Source: Cytobacillus sp. FSL H8-0458 (GTDB lineage Bacteria > Bacillota > Bacilli > Bacillales > Cytobacillaceae). Taken from it: a stretch of DNA of 64,000 bases. The position numbers and the translations under genes were made by a program. Each line of letters starts with the position of its first letter. Positions within the stretch are counted from its first letter, which is position 1. Under the pieces are notes generated by a model, which was given only the letters and a program-made list of their open reading frames with translations, did no database searches and had not been told where the DNA came from. The stretch covers positions 1,426,001 through 1,490,000 of the forward strand of contig NZ_JBBOBR010000001.1 in assembly GCF_038002165.1 (NCBI RefSeq), read 5' to 3'. Below, piece by piece: positions 50,072-59,784 of this stretch.

Positions 50072-53000
50072 CTAGTTTAATGCAGCTATTTCATTTTTTA
50101 ATTCTACAATTCTGCTTAATAGCTCTTCAGCATACTCTTGGGTTATCTTTTTACCGGATTGTGCCTCAATTTGGTTTCCAAGAGCATTTAATCCAACAAC
50201 TAATTTCTGTTTATCGACTTGATGTTTCTGGATCAGGTCTGTTTTGGCAAGCAAACTGTGCAATATTCCCTGATTTGTAATATGGCCTTGCTCATAAGCT
50301 CTTTGTAGGTCCTCATCCAAGCCGTTTATTGCTGTTTCAATAAATACTTCTTTTAATACAAGGGCTTCTAGGGCTTTTACCAGGTTTTCGCTTGCCACAT
50401 TTACTTGATCCTGCGTTGCTTTATCATCGGCAAGAACATCCATTGCCTTTTCTACAGCTTGAACTAATGAACCCCAGCTTTTAGCCGTATAGTCTGTCGC
50501 TGCTTTCTCCGTTGCATCTGCTGCTGCCTTTTCTAAGGCAGTTTTATCTACCTGTGGCTTTTCATATTTCGGTGGTAATGCAACATCACCCTCAAGTCCT
50601 ATCACTTCAAACTCATAAATTCGTGCGGCCCTATCGTCACCTTGGGTTGGTTTGTCTACAATTAGGCGAACATAACGTCCTTTTGTTGCCGGGATTTGGT
50701 CTTTGGTAATCCCGCTTTTATTGCCAGTTACCTTAACTGCCTCATTAAAATTCACACCATCTTTACTGATTTGAACGCGGTAAGCGGACGTATTACTACC
50801 TGAGGGCTCCCCGCCTTCTTCAGCATGTTTCATAACTATCTCACTAATTAAATTAATTCCCCCCAAATCAACCGTTAATTGGTGTGTACCATAACCATTA
50901 CCACACCATTTTGTATTCAATTTCCCATCAACAGCATATTGAGGCTGTTCCGTTGGAGCACAAGAACTAGAAGCCGCAGAGGTTTTACCAAGGGCGAGAT
51001 TGGTTCTATCTTTTCCCGCAAGATGGGAAACGGTTATCAAACTTTCTTTGATCATTTCATCTTGACCAAGGGGATTTTTCCCCACAAGTTTTACGGTATA
51101 AAGCCCCTCTTTTTCATAAACAACAGTAGGGTTTTGTTCTGTACTTTTCTCGACCGTAGCCCCTTCAAACGTCCATTCTATTTCTTCGGCAGTCATAGAA
51201 CTGGTATTTTTAAACCTTAAGTCTTCTCCCGGAGCAACGAACGTTTTAGAAACTTCAAAAGAGGCGACGGGTAACGGGTCATATTTAAGGGCTTCTTGAA
51301 TAAATGCGAGAGCCGTTTCTTCAGAGACTCGATTGCCCTCATTAAGTGCAGGTAAGTTGGCTTCAATTTTATTTTTTAATTCATTAAACTTTTCAGTCTC
51401 TGTGTTTCTCTTAGCTAAAACCATCTCCAAAGCTAATTGATCGTATTCCCCCAAGAGTTTTAGTTTGTTTATACTTGCCATAGCTTCGCTAAGAATCTCT
51501 TGTGTTAATTCTTCTTTCAACGTGTCTGATGACTGGATCATATCAGTAAACTCTTTTGTTAAAATAGTTATTTCTTGTGTAGTATCTTGTCTTTTTGCTA
51601 ATTTTAACCAAAATTGATCCATCGTATTTCTTACATTTATAGCATCTCCACGTCCAATACTCCAAGAACCGGTCATACGTGATGAATGATTAGCGAATGT
51701 TTTCATCTCTGGGGCAAGATCACCAAATAGCAGTTCGATGGAACGATTCCATGATCGATCAGAGTCATAGTTTGAAGTGTTCCATGAATAATCAGCTCCT
51801 GTTGCCAAGCTGATTTTCGACAGATTTGCATGTTCCATTGGGTTCATGGTAAAGAAATCAAGTTTTCCTTCAAGGCTATTATCGATATTAACGATAGGAC
51901 CAAGGGCGAGCTTGGATCTTAAATAATCGGAAACCGGATAATTCCACCAAACTCCAATCCGATCACCGTATACCTCGCGCATAAATTCAACATTTTCTAA
52001 GGGAAGTGCTTCTGATACAACAGCCTGCCCCGTCCACATGACCTTAATATCCTTGCTGAGTGTCTCAGAGAATGCTTTCGTATAAGTACTTAAATTTTCG
52101 ATGGCACCCATTGCATGGGTATTATACTCTGTGGGAACGGTGATAAGAGGCTTTACATCTTTCTTTGTTTTAATAAATTCTTCGTTAAAACGATTTAATA
52201 GGTTTGCCTGCTTAGACCCTTGTTTATTGCCAATATCATCATACAGAATGGCGAAGCTCCGCACCCCCATGTTATATAATGATTCGCTTTTCTCCAACAA
52301 TGCTTTAAAATCTTCCTCACCACTTTGACCATCGAATCGAATATCAATACCTGGGGAAAGAGCGAATACAAAATCAACTTTGTTTCTCTTAGCGGCAGTA
52401 ATTAATTCTTCCATACGTTTCATCTCATTTTCCGGATAAGGAACACGCCACTTTTCACGATGATATGGATCGTCCTTTGGGGCATAAATGTAAGTATTCA
52501 GTTTATAATCACCATAAAACTTGATTTGATCTAGACGGTCATTGTGGCTCCAGGGTTTACCATAAAAACCTTCTACAATCCCTCTGACACTCATTGATGA
52601 TTCATCTGTAATATTTACATTTTCAAACTTAAGGGTGTGATCCTCTTTTTCAGCAAGCTGTATGAGGGTTTTTACACCGTAAAAAGTGCCATCCTCATCT
52701 TTTCCTTTGACAAAGATAGCGCCTCCTTTACTTATTTCATTTTCTTCAGAGTTAACAGCCAATGTGTAACCCTCAGCTTTTAATTCTGTAATATTTGGCA
52801 GTCCGAGCTGATTTTCCAATTTAATTAGCTCTGGGTCGAGATTCTCTTCTTCCCCTATAGCAATCGTGGTGGACTTACTATCAAATTCCTCATTGATTTC
52901 AATACTGTTTATTCTTAAAAATTCAGTTAAAATCGTGATTGCATCTTGATCGGCAGCTTCTTCTCCCAGAATATTTACACGGCTGCTTAATTGTAAGGAT

Positions 53001-53158
53001 CCCTTTTTAACATCCACGTTCTGAGGCATTGGAACCAGCTTATTGCTCACAGTTTTTGCGGGAGATTCAATTTTTGCATCAACCTCAGATTGGCTGCCAA
53101 TCGTTAAGCTGCATATCATTCCTAAAGACATAAATGAGCAGGCTATCTTTTTCCACAT
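50072..53158 (-). CDS. Secreted GH84 beta-N-acetylhexosaminidase with PKD, CBM32 and FIVAR modules
   Basis: Start at ATG 53158 (MWKKIACSFMSLG) after AAAGGGAG; the longer in-frame start at 53311 lies inside the terminator/leader and is rejected. The 1028-residue product has a signal peptide (about 1-27), GH20b domain (about 35-165) and GH84 barrel (about 188-480; RGIVEGFYGKPWS, catalytic D307-D308 in LYDDIG). A helical domain, a PKD domain (about 626-705), a discoidin/CBM32 domain (about 719-860), a FIVAR module (about 866-930) and a helical C-terminus complete it. The PKD-CBM32 pair is closely similar to that of the GH85 at 11454 (CAPxExxxYAxDGxxNxKWC, QGxDxAARIYEFEV), suggesting module exchange. 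A RAT leader precedes it on the minus strand. Confidence 0.9.
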   Translation of the reverse strand: MWKKIACSFMSLGMICSLTIGSQSEVDAKIESPAKTVSNKLVPMPQNVDVKKGSLQLSSRVNILGEEAADQDAITILTEFLRINSIEINEEFDSKSTTIAIGEEENLDPELIKLENQLGLPNITELKAEGYTLAVNSEENEISKGGAIFVKGKDEDGTFYGVKTLIQLAEKEDHTLKFENVNITDESSMSVRGIVEGFYGKPWSHNDRLDQIKFYGDYKLNTYIYAPKDDPYHREKWRVPYPENEMKRMEELITAAKRNKVDFVFALSPGIDIRFDGQSGEEDFKALLEKSESLYNMGVRSFAILYDDIGNKQGSKQANLLNRFNEEFIKTKKDVKPLITVPTEYNTHAMGAIENLSTYTKAFSETLSKDIKVMWTGQAVVSEALPLENVEFMREVYGDRIGVWWNYPVSDYLRSKLALGPIVNIDNSLEGKLDFFTMNPMEHANLSKISLATGADYSWNTSNYDSDRSWNRSIELLFGDLAPEMKTFANHSSRMTGSWSIGRGDAINVRNTMDQFWLKLAKRQDTTQEITILTKEFTDMIQSSDTLKEELTQEILSEAMASINKLKLLGEYDQLALEMVLAKRNTETEKFNELKNKIEANLPALNEGNRVSEETALAFIQEALKYDPLPVASFEVSKTFVAPGEDLRFKNTSSMTAEEIEWTFEGATVEKSTEQNPTVVYEKEGLYTVKLVGKNPLGQDEMIKESLITVSHLAGKDRTNLALGKTSAASSSCAPTEQPQYAVDGKLNTKWCGNGYGTHQLTVDLGGINLISEIVMKHAEEGGEPSGSNTSAYRVQISKDGVNFNEAVKVTGNKSGITKDQIPATKGRYVRLIVDKPTQGDDRAARIYEFEVIGLEGDVALPPKYEKPQVDKTALEKAAADATEKAATDYTAKSWGSLVQAVEKAMDVLADDKATQDQVNVASENLVKALEALVLKEVFIETAINGLDEDLQRAYEQGHITNQGILHSLLAKTDLIQKHQVDKQKLVVGLNALGNQIEAQSGKKITQEYAEELLSRIVELKNEIAALN

Positions 53159-53330
53159 AGATAAAACTCCCTTTCTTTTTTTAGGTGAATAGTAATTATT
53201 TTTAAAAATGTTTTGATACGCTTTCAACACCTCCTCAAATAAACTCCACCACTGTGGACCATAGTTAAACCTACAAATGGAGCCAATTATTATGCTGGTC
53301 AAATATTTCATCCGAAATTTGCGCTGAAAA

Positions 53331-53408
53331 CAAAAAAGACATGGGGTGACTTAAGGACAATGAATCCTTTTAATCTACCACCATGCCTAATCAAATTAGT
53401 AACATGTG
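53331..53408 (-). promoter_or_regulatory. GlcT-type antitermination leader (RAT plus terminator), minus strand
   Basis: On the minus strand CATGTTACTAATTT begins at 53406; the RAT stem is CTAA/TTAG, then GGCATGG. The terminator pairs GCATGGTGG (from about 53387) with TCACCCCATGTC (53349-53338) and ends in TTTTTTG. The stem bases differ from the other leaders but stay paired. Confidence 0.8.
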
Positions 53409-53428
53409 ACACATATGAAATTATAAAT

Positions 53429-53457
53429 AAGATATCATAGAGAGCAAGAGTAGTCAA
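53429..53457 (-). promoter_or_regulatory. Promoter of the minus-strand GH84 gene
   Basis: On the minus strand TTGACT (53457-53452) and TATCTT (53434-53429) are separated by 17 bases and lie about 25 bases upstream of the RAT; TATAAT overlaps just downstream. A sigma-A promoter is likely. Confidence 0.5.
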
Positions 53458-53629
53458 TTAATTTTGAAAATTGAGTCTATTTACCTTGAATTCTCTGCCA
53501 AAAAGAATAAAAGAGTGACTTTTTGTATAATCGTCTATTTAACCAAAATAGGATTATCAGCTCTATGAACCTTATACTCTATTGTCTATAATATCGAGTA
53601 TAGGACATATATTCAATTCGCATGTTACT

Positions 53630-53702
53630 GACTCGATCAGGCAGGGCGGCACTTTGTAAGGGGGATTATCTTCTTGCTGGGTGTTGACCTGCTTTTTTTG
53701 TG
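53630..53702 (+). promoter_or_regulatory. GlcT-type antitermination leader (RAT plus terminator) upstream of GH20-GH84
   Basis: CATGTTACTGACTC begins at 53631; RAT stem CTGA/TCAG, then GGCAGGG. The terminator pairs GCAGGGCGGCAC (53641-53652) with GTGTTGACCTGC (53681-53692), followed by TTTTTTT. A TATAAT box at 53587-53592 lies upstream. The gene starts 450 bases later. Confidence 0.82.
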
Positions 53703-54153
53703 TGGATTTCACTGGATATCCCAAAAATCGGGAACGCAAAAACCAAGTGAAACCTGCGAAATGTCTGTTTCCCCCGTCCTGAAATCGTTAGAACTAAAAG
53801 ACAAAGGCATTCTGCTTAATTCAAAAGCTTGGTCACAGAAACAGGCACGAATCGTCCAGCGCTGAATAGGAGCAATCGCTGAAGGAGGCAGGACTAACGG
53901 AGGTTTTGGAGTGTAATATCAAAATCCCATGCTTCATGTGTCTGTCATCATTTGGCTGGGGTTCTCTGAACCGAATGAGCTGAAAAGGATTCAGCAGCAC
54001 ACTGTCCTTGATAACATGTAAATGACCAAAAAGGGGGTTAAATTGTTGACTTTAAGCACGGCACCAAGGGAAAAGAAACATATTGTTTTTCCCGGAGAAG
54101 CATTACGAGGTAAAAGAATCATTCAGTAATAGAGAGGAGTTAAGGAGATAACT
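53703..54153 (+). other. Long untranslated leader with decayed coding fragments
   Basis: No intact gene is visible between the RAT terminator and the GH20-GH84 start. Fragments such as ELKDKGILLNSKAWSQKQA (about 53790-53850) and KKHIVFPGEALRGKRIIQ (about 54073-54127) look like protein but match nothing I recognise. The second resembles a fragment at about 59366-59400 on the other side of the gene. Confidence 0.35.
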
Positions 54154-57100
54154 ATGAGAAAATTTTTAGTGAATATTTTGTCAGTTTTTTTGATTTTATC
54201 AACGCTCTCAAGTTCAGTTTATGCTGCACATGAAGAACGTGATGTAAAATTACCGGATGAAGAATTATCTAGTTCAGTATTGCCAATTGTTCAATCATAT
54301 GAGACTGATTCAAAATCCGGAAAGTGGACAATGAAAAAATCAACTAGATTTGTTATTCCGGCTACGGAGGAGTACTTAAATAATTCAAGACTTAAAGAAG
54401 TTGTAGAATTAATATCAGCTGAATTTTTAGAAAAAGAAATTCCTGCTAAGAAAGAAATTAAAAAAGTATATGCTGAAGAGTCTAAAATATCACCTAAAGA
54501 TATAGTTGTTACTTTAGCAAAAAACAATAAAATCACCAAAAAAAGTAATAGTAAAGAAGCCTATAAGATTACAATTGGGTCTGATGGTGTAAAAATAGTT
54601 GCAGCATCCGAAAATGCTGCCTTATATGCATTACGTACAATACAGCATCTAATGATTACGAACAATAATAATTTAGTGTATGGAACAATAATTGATTACC
54701 CAGATCTGGCAGAACGCCGTGTTCATGTCGATATGGCTAGAAAATATATTACAAAGGATTGGATTATTCAACATATCAGGGAATTATCCTACTTTAAAAT
54801 GAATACGATACAGCTTCATTTTTCGGAAAATTTAGGATTTAGAATCGAAAGTGATTTTGACCCAAAAATAGTTTCACAGGATGGATATTTGAAGAAGTCT
54901 GAAGTCAAGGAAATTCTAGCCGAAGCAAAGAAATACGGAGTTAATGTCATACCTTCTTTAGATACTCCTGGGCACGTGGAACATATCCTGAAAGTTCATC
55001 CAGAATATGGGCAAATAGATATTAATGGAGAAAAGAGTAAAGTTGCTTTAGACGTAACAAATCCAGAGGCAGTAAACTATATAAAAGGACTATATAGTGA
55101 GTACTTGGAACTCTTCAAAGGTTCTGCTGATTTCCATATAGGTGCAGATGAATATATGGAGTTTGATAGACCGCCATTTACAACGAAGTATAAGAAAGTA
55201 TTAAATGATTATGCTGTTAAAACATTAGGTGAAGGATATACATGGAAAGATACTATGGCAAATTATATTAATGAAATAGCAGCCCATGTGTATCAAGCTG
55301 GTTTTAAACCTAGAATTTGGAATGACGGCATCTACTATGGGGAAACTAATAAAAATTCGTGGGAGCCAGAGGAACCAAAGCAGAAAATAAAAATGCATGA
55401 GTATATTGGAATAGACTTCTGGTCACAAATGAGCTGGAATAGGAGCATTGCCAGACTTGATACGTTTGTAGAAAAGGGGCATAAAGATATTTATAATATT
55501 AACGCAAGTTTCTTTTATTATGTATTAAGACCAAGTATGCCTGATGATGGACGAAAGCAGCATTCATTTGACTACTTAAATCAAGATGTCAGAATTTATA
55601 ATGAATGGACACCTGGAAAATTCCAAGAAAATACCGTCCCTGATGATTCAGATTTTATAAAGGGAGCATCATTAGCTATATGGAATGATAAGCCAGACTT
55701 AGTTGGAGAAGACATCATTACGGCTGATATTGCAAAAGAATTGCGATCTTTAGCATCAAAATCCTGGAACACTAGAAGTAATGACATTGCTGATATTGAT
55801 AAATTTAAAGAAAATTATCAAAAGCTAGGTAATGTTGCTGGATTTGCAAAAGGCAGTGAATTGCCTAAAGTAAAACCTTTTTTACCTGTTGGGAAAGAAG
55901 AACCATTTGACAAATCAGCCTTAAAACAGTTAATTTCAGATGCTAAGAAGAGGGACAAGAATGATTATACATCTGATAGTTGGACAGTGTTTAAAAAAGC
56001 ATTAAAAGAAGCAAAAGCGGTTCTTCGAAACAAATCAGCAACTAAGGAAGAGGTAGATCAGGCAATCGCTAACCTTGAGAAAGCTATCAATTCGGTAAAT
56101 GACGATAAAAGCTACCAAATTTATCCGATTCCTCAAAGCATCGTATACAGCGGAGGCAGCCTTAAGATTGGATCTAATATAAATGTTGTCTTTGAAAGTG
56201 GATTAGATGATGCAACAAAAAACCGTTTAATAGAAGTGTTAGCAATTAAAAATATTAAACATACAGTAGGTTCAAATATTCAAGAAGGAAAAACAAACGT
56301 TATTGTTGGAATTAACAATTCAGGCGAAATCGCTGATAAGTACTTTAATGCAAAAGGGTTAGATGATGAGGGTCATTTCACAAAAAACGATTCTCATATC
56401 ATTTCTGTAAAAGATAATGTAATCGCTGTTTTAGGTAAAGATACAGATTCAGCATTCTACGGGATTACATCGTTAAAGTTAATCTTTAAGCAATTAGAAG
56501 GTTCTGAAATCAGAAATCTATTAATTAAAGATTATTCAGATGGTCATTGGCGCGGATTTATTGAAGGATATTATGGTATTCCCTGGACCAATGAAAACCG
56601 CATGAGCTTAATGGAATTTGGCGGTGACTTTAAGATGAATACTTACATCTTTGCACCAAAAGATGATGAGTATCACAGCCTCAAATGGAGAGAACCATAC
56701 CCAGCTGAAAAGTTGACTGAAATTAAAGAAATGGTTGAAGTTGGAGCTGCTTCAAAGAACAAATTTATTTGGACAATTCATCCATTCCTGCACAATGCCA
56801 TACAATTTGATGACGAAGCAAAATATCAAGAAGATTTAGCAACAATCATTACAAAATTTGAACAGTTATATGATGTTGGTGTGCGTCAATTTGGTGTACT
56901 TGGCGATGATGCAGCAGAAGGAGAAGCTGCAGATCAGGTAAGATTAATGAACGATTTAGAAGAGTGGCGCGTATCAAAAGGCGATGTATATAGCTTTATT
57001 TTCGTTCCTAAGGTATATACAAAAGAGTCTGCAGGCGGCGATGTTAATAACGAATATTTAAATACAATAGGACAAATGCCTGAATCTACTGAAATTATGT

Positions 57101-59055
57101 GGACAGGTGACGTAGTGCTTGGTGATGTAAATAATGAAACTTTCGAATTCTTTAAAGAAGCAGTTGGTCGCGAAGCATTCATGTGGTTAAATTGGCCGGT
57201 TAATGATATCAACAATAAGAGATTATTAATGGGTAAAGGGGAAATGCTAGATCCTTCTGTTACAAACTTTCGTGGTATTGTAACGAACCCAATGCAAGAA
57301 GCTCAAGCTTCAAAAGTAGCTCTATTTGCAATTGCAGACTATAGCTGGAATAGAGAAGGTTTCAATATGGACAAGAGCTGGTCGGATTCATTCCATTTCA
57401 TTGAACCAGATGCAGCAGAAGAGATGCACACATTTGCAAAACATATGAGTGATCCAACTCCAAACTGGCATGGTTTAGCTTTAGAAGAGTCAGAAGAGTT
57501 AGCTCCTTATATAGAAGATTTTACAAATAAATTATTTGCTGGAAAGACTATTGAAAAAGATAGCAAGTTTCTTTTAAAAGAATATAAAAAGATTATAGAT
57601 GCTACAAATAGTTTCGCACATAAATCAAAAAATGAACTATTGAAGACAGAAATTAAAGGCTGGGTTGATTCTTTAAGAGATGAAGCTGAATCAACTATTG
57701 CATATATAAATGCAGCAGTTGCTTTCGAACAGGGTAATTATGATGAAGCAATGAAGTTCTATGTTCAAGGTGGAGATGAATATACTGCTTCAAGATCTCA
57801 TAGAGTTCCAGCAATCAATGGTCAAACTAGACCAGAACCAGGTACAAAATATTTAGTACCGTTTATAAATGATTTATCAAGATTAATAAGCGAAAAGTTT
57901 ACTCAAAAAATTAATCCAGATACTAATAGATTAGTACTTTTCCCTTACACAAACATGGGTCCTAATTTATATTGGGGACATATTCAAAATATCGTGGATG
58001 GTGGTACTGATCGATTATCAACTATGTGGGTAAGACGCGGTGCAAAGGCAGACGACTATGTTGCGGTAGAATTAAGTGAAGTAACAGACGTTACCAGCAT
58101 TATTTTTGAACACGGTGAGCCAGGTGCCGGTGATTCATTTAACTTTGTAAAATTCCAATATTCCATGGACGGAAAAAAATGGAAAGATATAGATGGAAAA
58201 GAGTATGGTCCACATACGCAAAAAATTGTTATCGAAGACTTGAATGTAAAGGCTAAACATATAAGAGTAATTCCCACAGGTGAACTTAAGAGCAACTGGA
58301 TTTCTGTCCGTGAATTATCAATCAACAAGGATGATGCAGGTCACATTAAGAGAGATATATATACAAACGTTGATGCATTAGCAGCAAACAAAGTAGATAT
58401 CTTCCCAACTAACGCGACACTCGCAGATGTAAAAGGTATTACATTAGCTAAAGGTCAATATGTTGGTATCAAACTAAACAAAATTAGAGAACTAACAACT
58501 ATTATTGCTGATGTTACAAACAATGATAAGTTAACTTTAGAAGCATCAATCAATGGTGTTGAATGGTCAGAAGTAACAGACTTAGCAAAAATTACAAATG
58601 CACGTTATGTTCGAGTGATTAACAACACAAAAGATGCAGTCACATTTGATATTACAAATTTAGAAGTAGAATATTCCAATAAGGATGTTACATTTGAGGT
58701 TAGACCAGCTGCAGAAGCTAGATTTGAAGCAGCTAACTTAATCGACGGTAAATTAAACACAGCATTTAAACCGGGTGTAAATGCTCCTAAGAGTGGCAGC
58801 CTTGTATACAAAATTTCTGATAGAACTGATATCACTAGGTTTACTGTAATTCAAAGCCCATCAACTATTTCAGATGCAGTTGTTTCAGTAAGAACTGATA
58901 ATGGCTGGTTTCAAGTGGGTACGCTAGCTGAATCTGAGAATGTATTTAGCACAGCTAAATCTAAGAATGTATTTGAAATCAAAATTGAATGGGATGAAGT
59001 TGCACCAACACTTCATGAAATAGGTATTTCCTCAGTTAAGAAGAAAGACAAGTAA
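54154..59055 (+). CDS. Secreted bifunctional GH20-FIVAR-GH84 hexosaminidase fusion
   Basis: A 1633-residue secreted protein with two complete hexosaminidase units. Signal peptide about 1-24 (AYA-type cleavage: SSVYAAH). First unit: GH20b domain (about 40-185) and GH20 barrel (about 188-530; RRVHVDMARKYITKDWI, SLDTPGHVEHIL, catalytic D332-E333 in HIGADEY). A FIVAR module (about 585-645) links to the second unit: another GH20b domain (about 650-790) and GH84 barrel (about 797-1090; WRGFIEGYYGIPWT, YIFAPKDDEYHS, catalytic D918-D919 in LGDDAA). Helical and discoidin-like modules fill the rest. Both active sites look intact. It has its own RAT leader. RBS AAGGAG precedes the ATG. Coding continues in another frame after the stop as a FIVAR fragment, so the C-terminus is probably shortened. 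Confidence 0.92.
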   Translation: MRKFLVNILSVFLILSTLSSSVYAAHEERDVKLPDEELSSSVLPIVQSYETDSKSGKWTMKKSTRFVIPATEEYLNNSRLKEVVELISAEFLEKEIPAKKEIKKVYAEESKISPKDIVVTLAKNNKITKKSNSKEAYKITIGSDGVKIVAASENAALYALRTIQHLMITNNNNLVYGTIIDYPDLAERRVHVDMARKYITKDWIIQHIRELSYFKMNTIQLHFSENLGFRIESDFDPKIVSQDGYLKKSEVKEILAEAKKYGVNVIPSLDTPGHVEHILKVHPEYGQIDINGEKSKVALDVTNPEAVNYIKGLYSEYLELFKGSADFHIGADEYMEFDRPPFTTKYKKVLNDYAVKTLGEGYTWKDTMANYINEIAAHVYQAGFKPRIWNDGIYYGETNKNSWEPEEPKQKIKMHEYIGIDFWSQMSWNRSIARLDTFVEKGHKDIYNINASFFYYVLRPSMPDDGRKQHSFDYLNQDVRIYNEWTPGKFQENTVPDDSDFIKGASLAIWNDKPDLVGEDIITADIAKELRSLASKSWNTRSNDIADIDKFKENYQKLGNVAGFAKGSELPKVKPFLPVGKEEPFDKSALKQLISDAKKRDKNDYTSDSWTVFKKALKEAKAVLRNKSATKEEVDQAIANLEKAINSVNDDKSYQIYPIPQSIVYSGGSLKIGSNINVVFESGLDDATKNRLIEVLAIKNIKHTVGSNIQEGKTNVIVGINNSGEIADKYFNAKGLDDEGHFTKNDSHIISVKDNVIAVLGKDTDSAFYGITSLKLIFKQLEGSEIRNLLIKDYSDGHWRGFIEGYYGIPWTNENRMSLMEFGGDFKMNTYIFAPKDDEYHSLKWREPYPAEKLTEIKEMVEVGAASKNKFIWTIHPFLHNAIQFDDEAKYQEDLATIITKFEQLYDVGVRQFGVLGDDAAEGEAADQVRLMNDLEEWRVSKGDVYSFIFVPKVYTKESAGGDVNNEYLNTIGQMPESTEIMWTGDVVLGDVNNETFEFFKEAVGREAFMWLNWPVNDINNKRLLMGKGEMLDPSVTNFRGIVTNPMQEAQASKVALFAIADYSWNREGFNMDKSWSDSFHFIEPDAAEEMHTFAKHMSDPTPNWHGLALEESEELAPYIEDFTNKLFAGKTIEKDSKFLLKEYKKIIDATNSFAHKSKNELLKTEIKGWVDSLRDEAESTIAYINAAVAFEQGNYDEAMKFYVQGGDEYTASRSHRVPAINGQTRPEPGTKYLVPFINDLSRLISEKFTQKINPDTNRLVLFPYTNMGPNLYWGHIQNIVDGGTDRLSTMWVRRGAKADDYVAVELSEVTDVTSIIFEHGEPGAGDSFNFVKFQYSMDGKKWKDIDGKEYGPHTQKIVIEDLNVKAKHIRVIPTGELKSNWISVRELSINKDDAGHIKRDIYTNVDALAANKVDIFPTNATLADVKGITLAKGQYVGIKLNKIRELTTIIADVTNNDKLTLEASINGVEWSEVTDLAKITNARYVRVINNTKDAVTFDITNLEVEYSNKDVTFEVRPAAEARFEAANLIDGKLNTAFKPGVNAPKSGSLVYKISDRTDITRFTVIQSPSTISDAVVSVRTDNGWFQVGTLAESENVFSTAKSKNVFEIKIEWDEVAPTLHEIGISSVKKKDK

Positions 59056-59056
59056 A

Positions 59057-59272
59057 TAAAGATTTATTAGTTGGTGTAATCGTAGAAGCTAAACAATTAA
59101 GAGCTGAAGGTTATACAGAAGCTACATGGACTGCTTTACAGACTGCAGTAAAGTTTAGACATGCAAAAGGAAGCTTTTCTTTAACTGGATACACCCTCAG
59201 GAACGTTAATTCAAACATATGATAGCTTTGATTCTATGTTAATTGAGGCATTCCAAACAACTTTACTATAAC
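59057..59272 (+). pseudogene. Frame-shifted FIVAR module remnant
   Basis: Directly after the TAA of the GH20-GH84 gene another frame reads NKDLLVGVIVEAKQLRAEGY, then TEATWTALQTAVKF, the pattern of a FIVAR module (YTxxSWxxLxxAL). After a further frame change it reads GTLIQTYDSFDSMLIEAFQT. These are most likely the original C-terminal module of the fusion enzyme, cut off by a frameshift or stop. Confidence 0.65.
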
Positions 59273-59288
59273 AGCATAAGTATACTTT

Positions 59289-59318
59289 TATAGCTGCCTA
59301 ACAAGGGCAGCTTTTTCT
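59289..59318 (+). terminator. Terminator after the GH20-GH84 region
   Basis: AGCTGCC (59292-59298) pairs with GGCAGCT (59306-59312), followed by TTTTT. Confidence 0.75.
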
Positions 59319-59329
59319 ATGTGTGACAT

Positions 59330-59620
59330 GCATGGCGTAAATCAGGAGAATAAATAGGAAAGATAGTTGTCTTGCCCGGGGAGGTTTTGCGTATGTACAG
59401 CAGTACAGTCGAAAAAAGGTTAGTCGCAAGAAGTCAGCGGAAGCCATAGTAGGGAAATTTTAAGACAGATTTTAAGGAACCAAAGTACAAATGAAAATTA
59501 CTTCCTTGTCTATAAAAATAAAGGCACTAGAGTCGATTTAGTAACAGTCAATGAACGAAATCAACATATTAAAGAGAACAAGGATGAGCTCCGCCAGCGC
59601 ATTAGAACGAGAAAAAACTA
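59330..59620 (+). other. Unassigned stretch with decayed reading frame
   Basis: A frame without start codon runs to TAG at about 59620 and reads NENYFLVYKNKGTRVDLV, then ERNQHIKENKDELRQRIRTR. Its sequence looks like protein, but I do not recognise a family. An IVVLPGEVLRMY fragment lies before it. Probably the debris of a lost gene. Confidence 0.3.
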
Positions 59621-59644
59621 GCCTAAGCCGCCTTAGGAGCGGAG

Positions 59645-59690
59645 ATATTCCCCTTTAGAATGAAAGTTCATTGAAAAGGGGAATGTGAAT
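59645..59690. terminator. Terminator region near the 3' end of pepD
   Basis: ATTCCCCTTT (59647-59656) pairs with AAAGGGGAAT (59675-59684), followed by GTGAATATTTTT. A second small hairpin CCTAAG/CTTAGG lies at about 59622-59637. Confidence 0.55.
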
Positions 59691-59784
59691 ATTTTTCCTG
59701 ATTCATCTTAAAGTCTGAAACCTAGTTTATTAATTCATCTGAATTAATAACATTTGGGTTGAAACCGAGATTTGGGAATTTAAT

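Noticed and set aside
53159..53311. Upstream in-frame start of the minus-strand GH84
   Set aside because: It would place about 50 extra residues before a clear signal peptide, whereas ATG 53158 has its own AAAGGGAG.
53674..53865. 63-codon frame in the GH20-GH84 leader
   Set aside because: It starts inside the RAT terminator, has no family match, and sits next to stop-rich debris.
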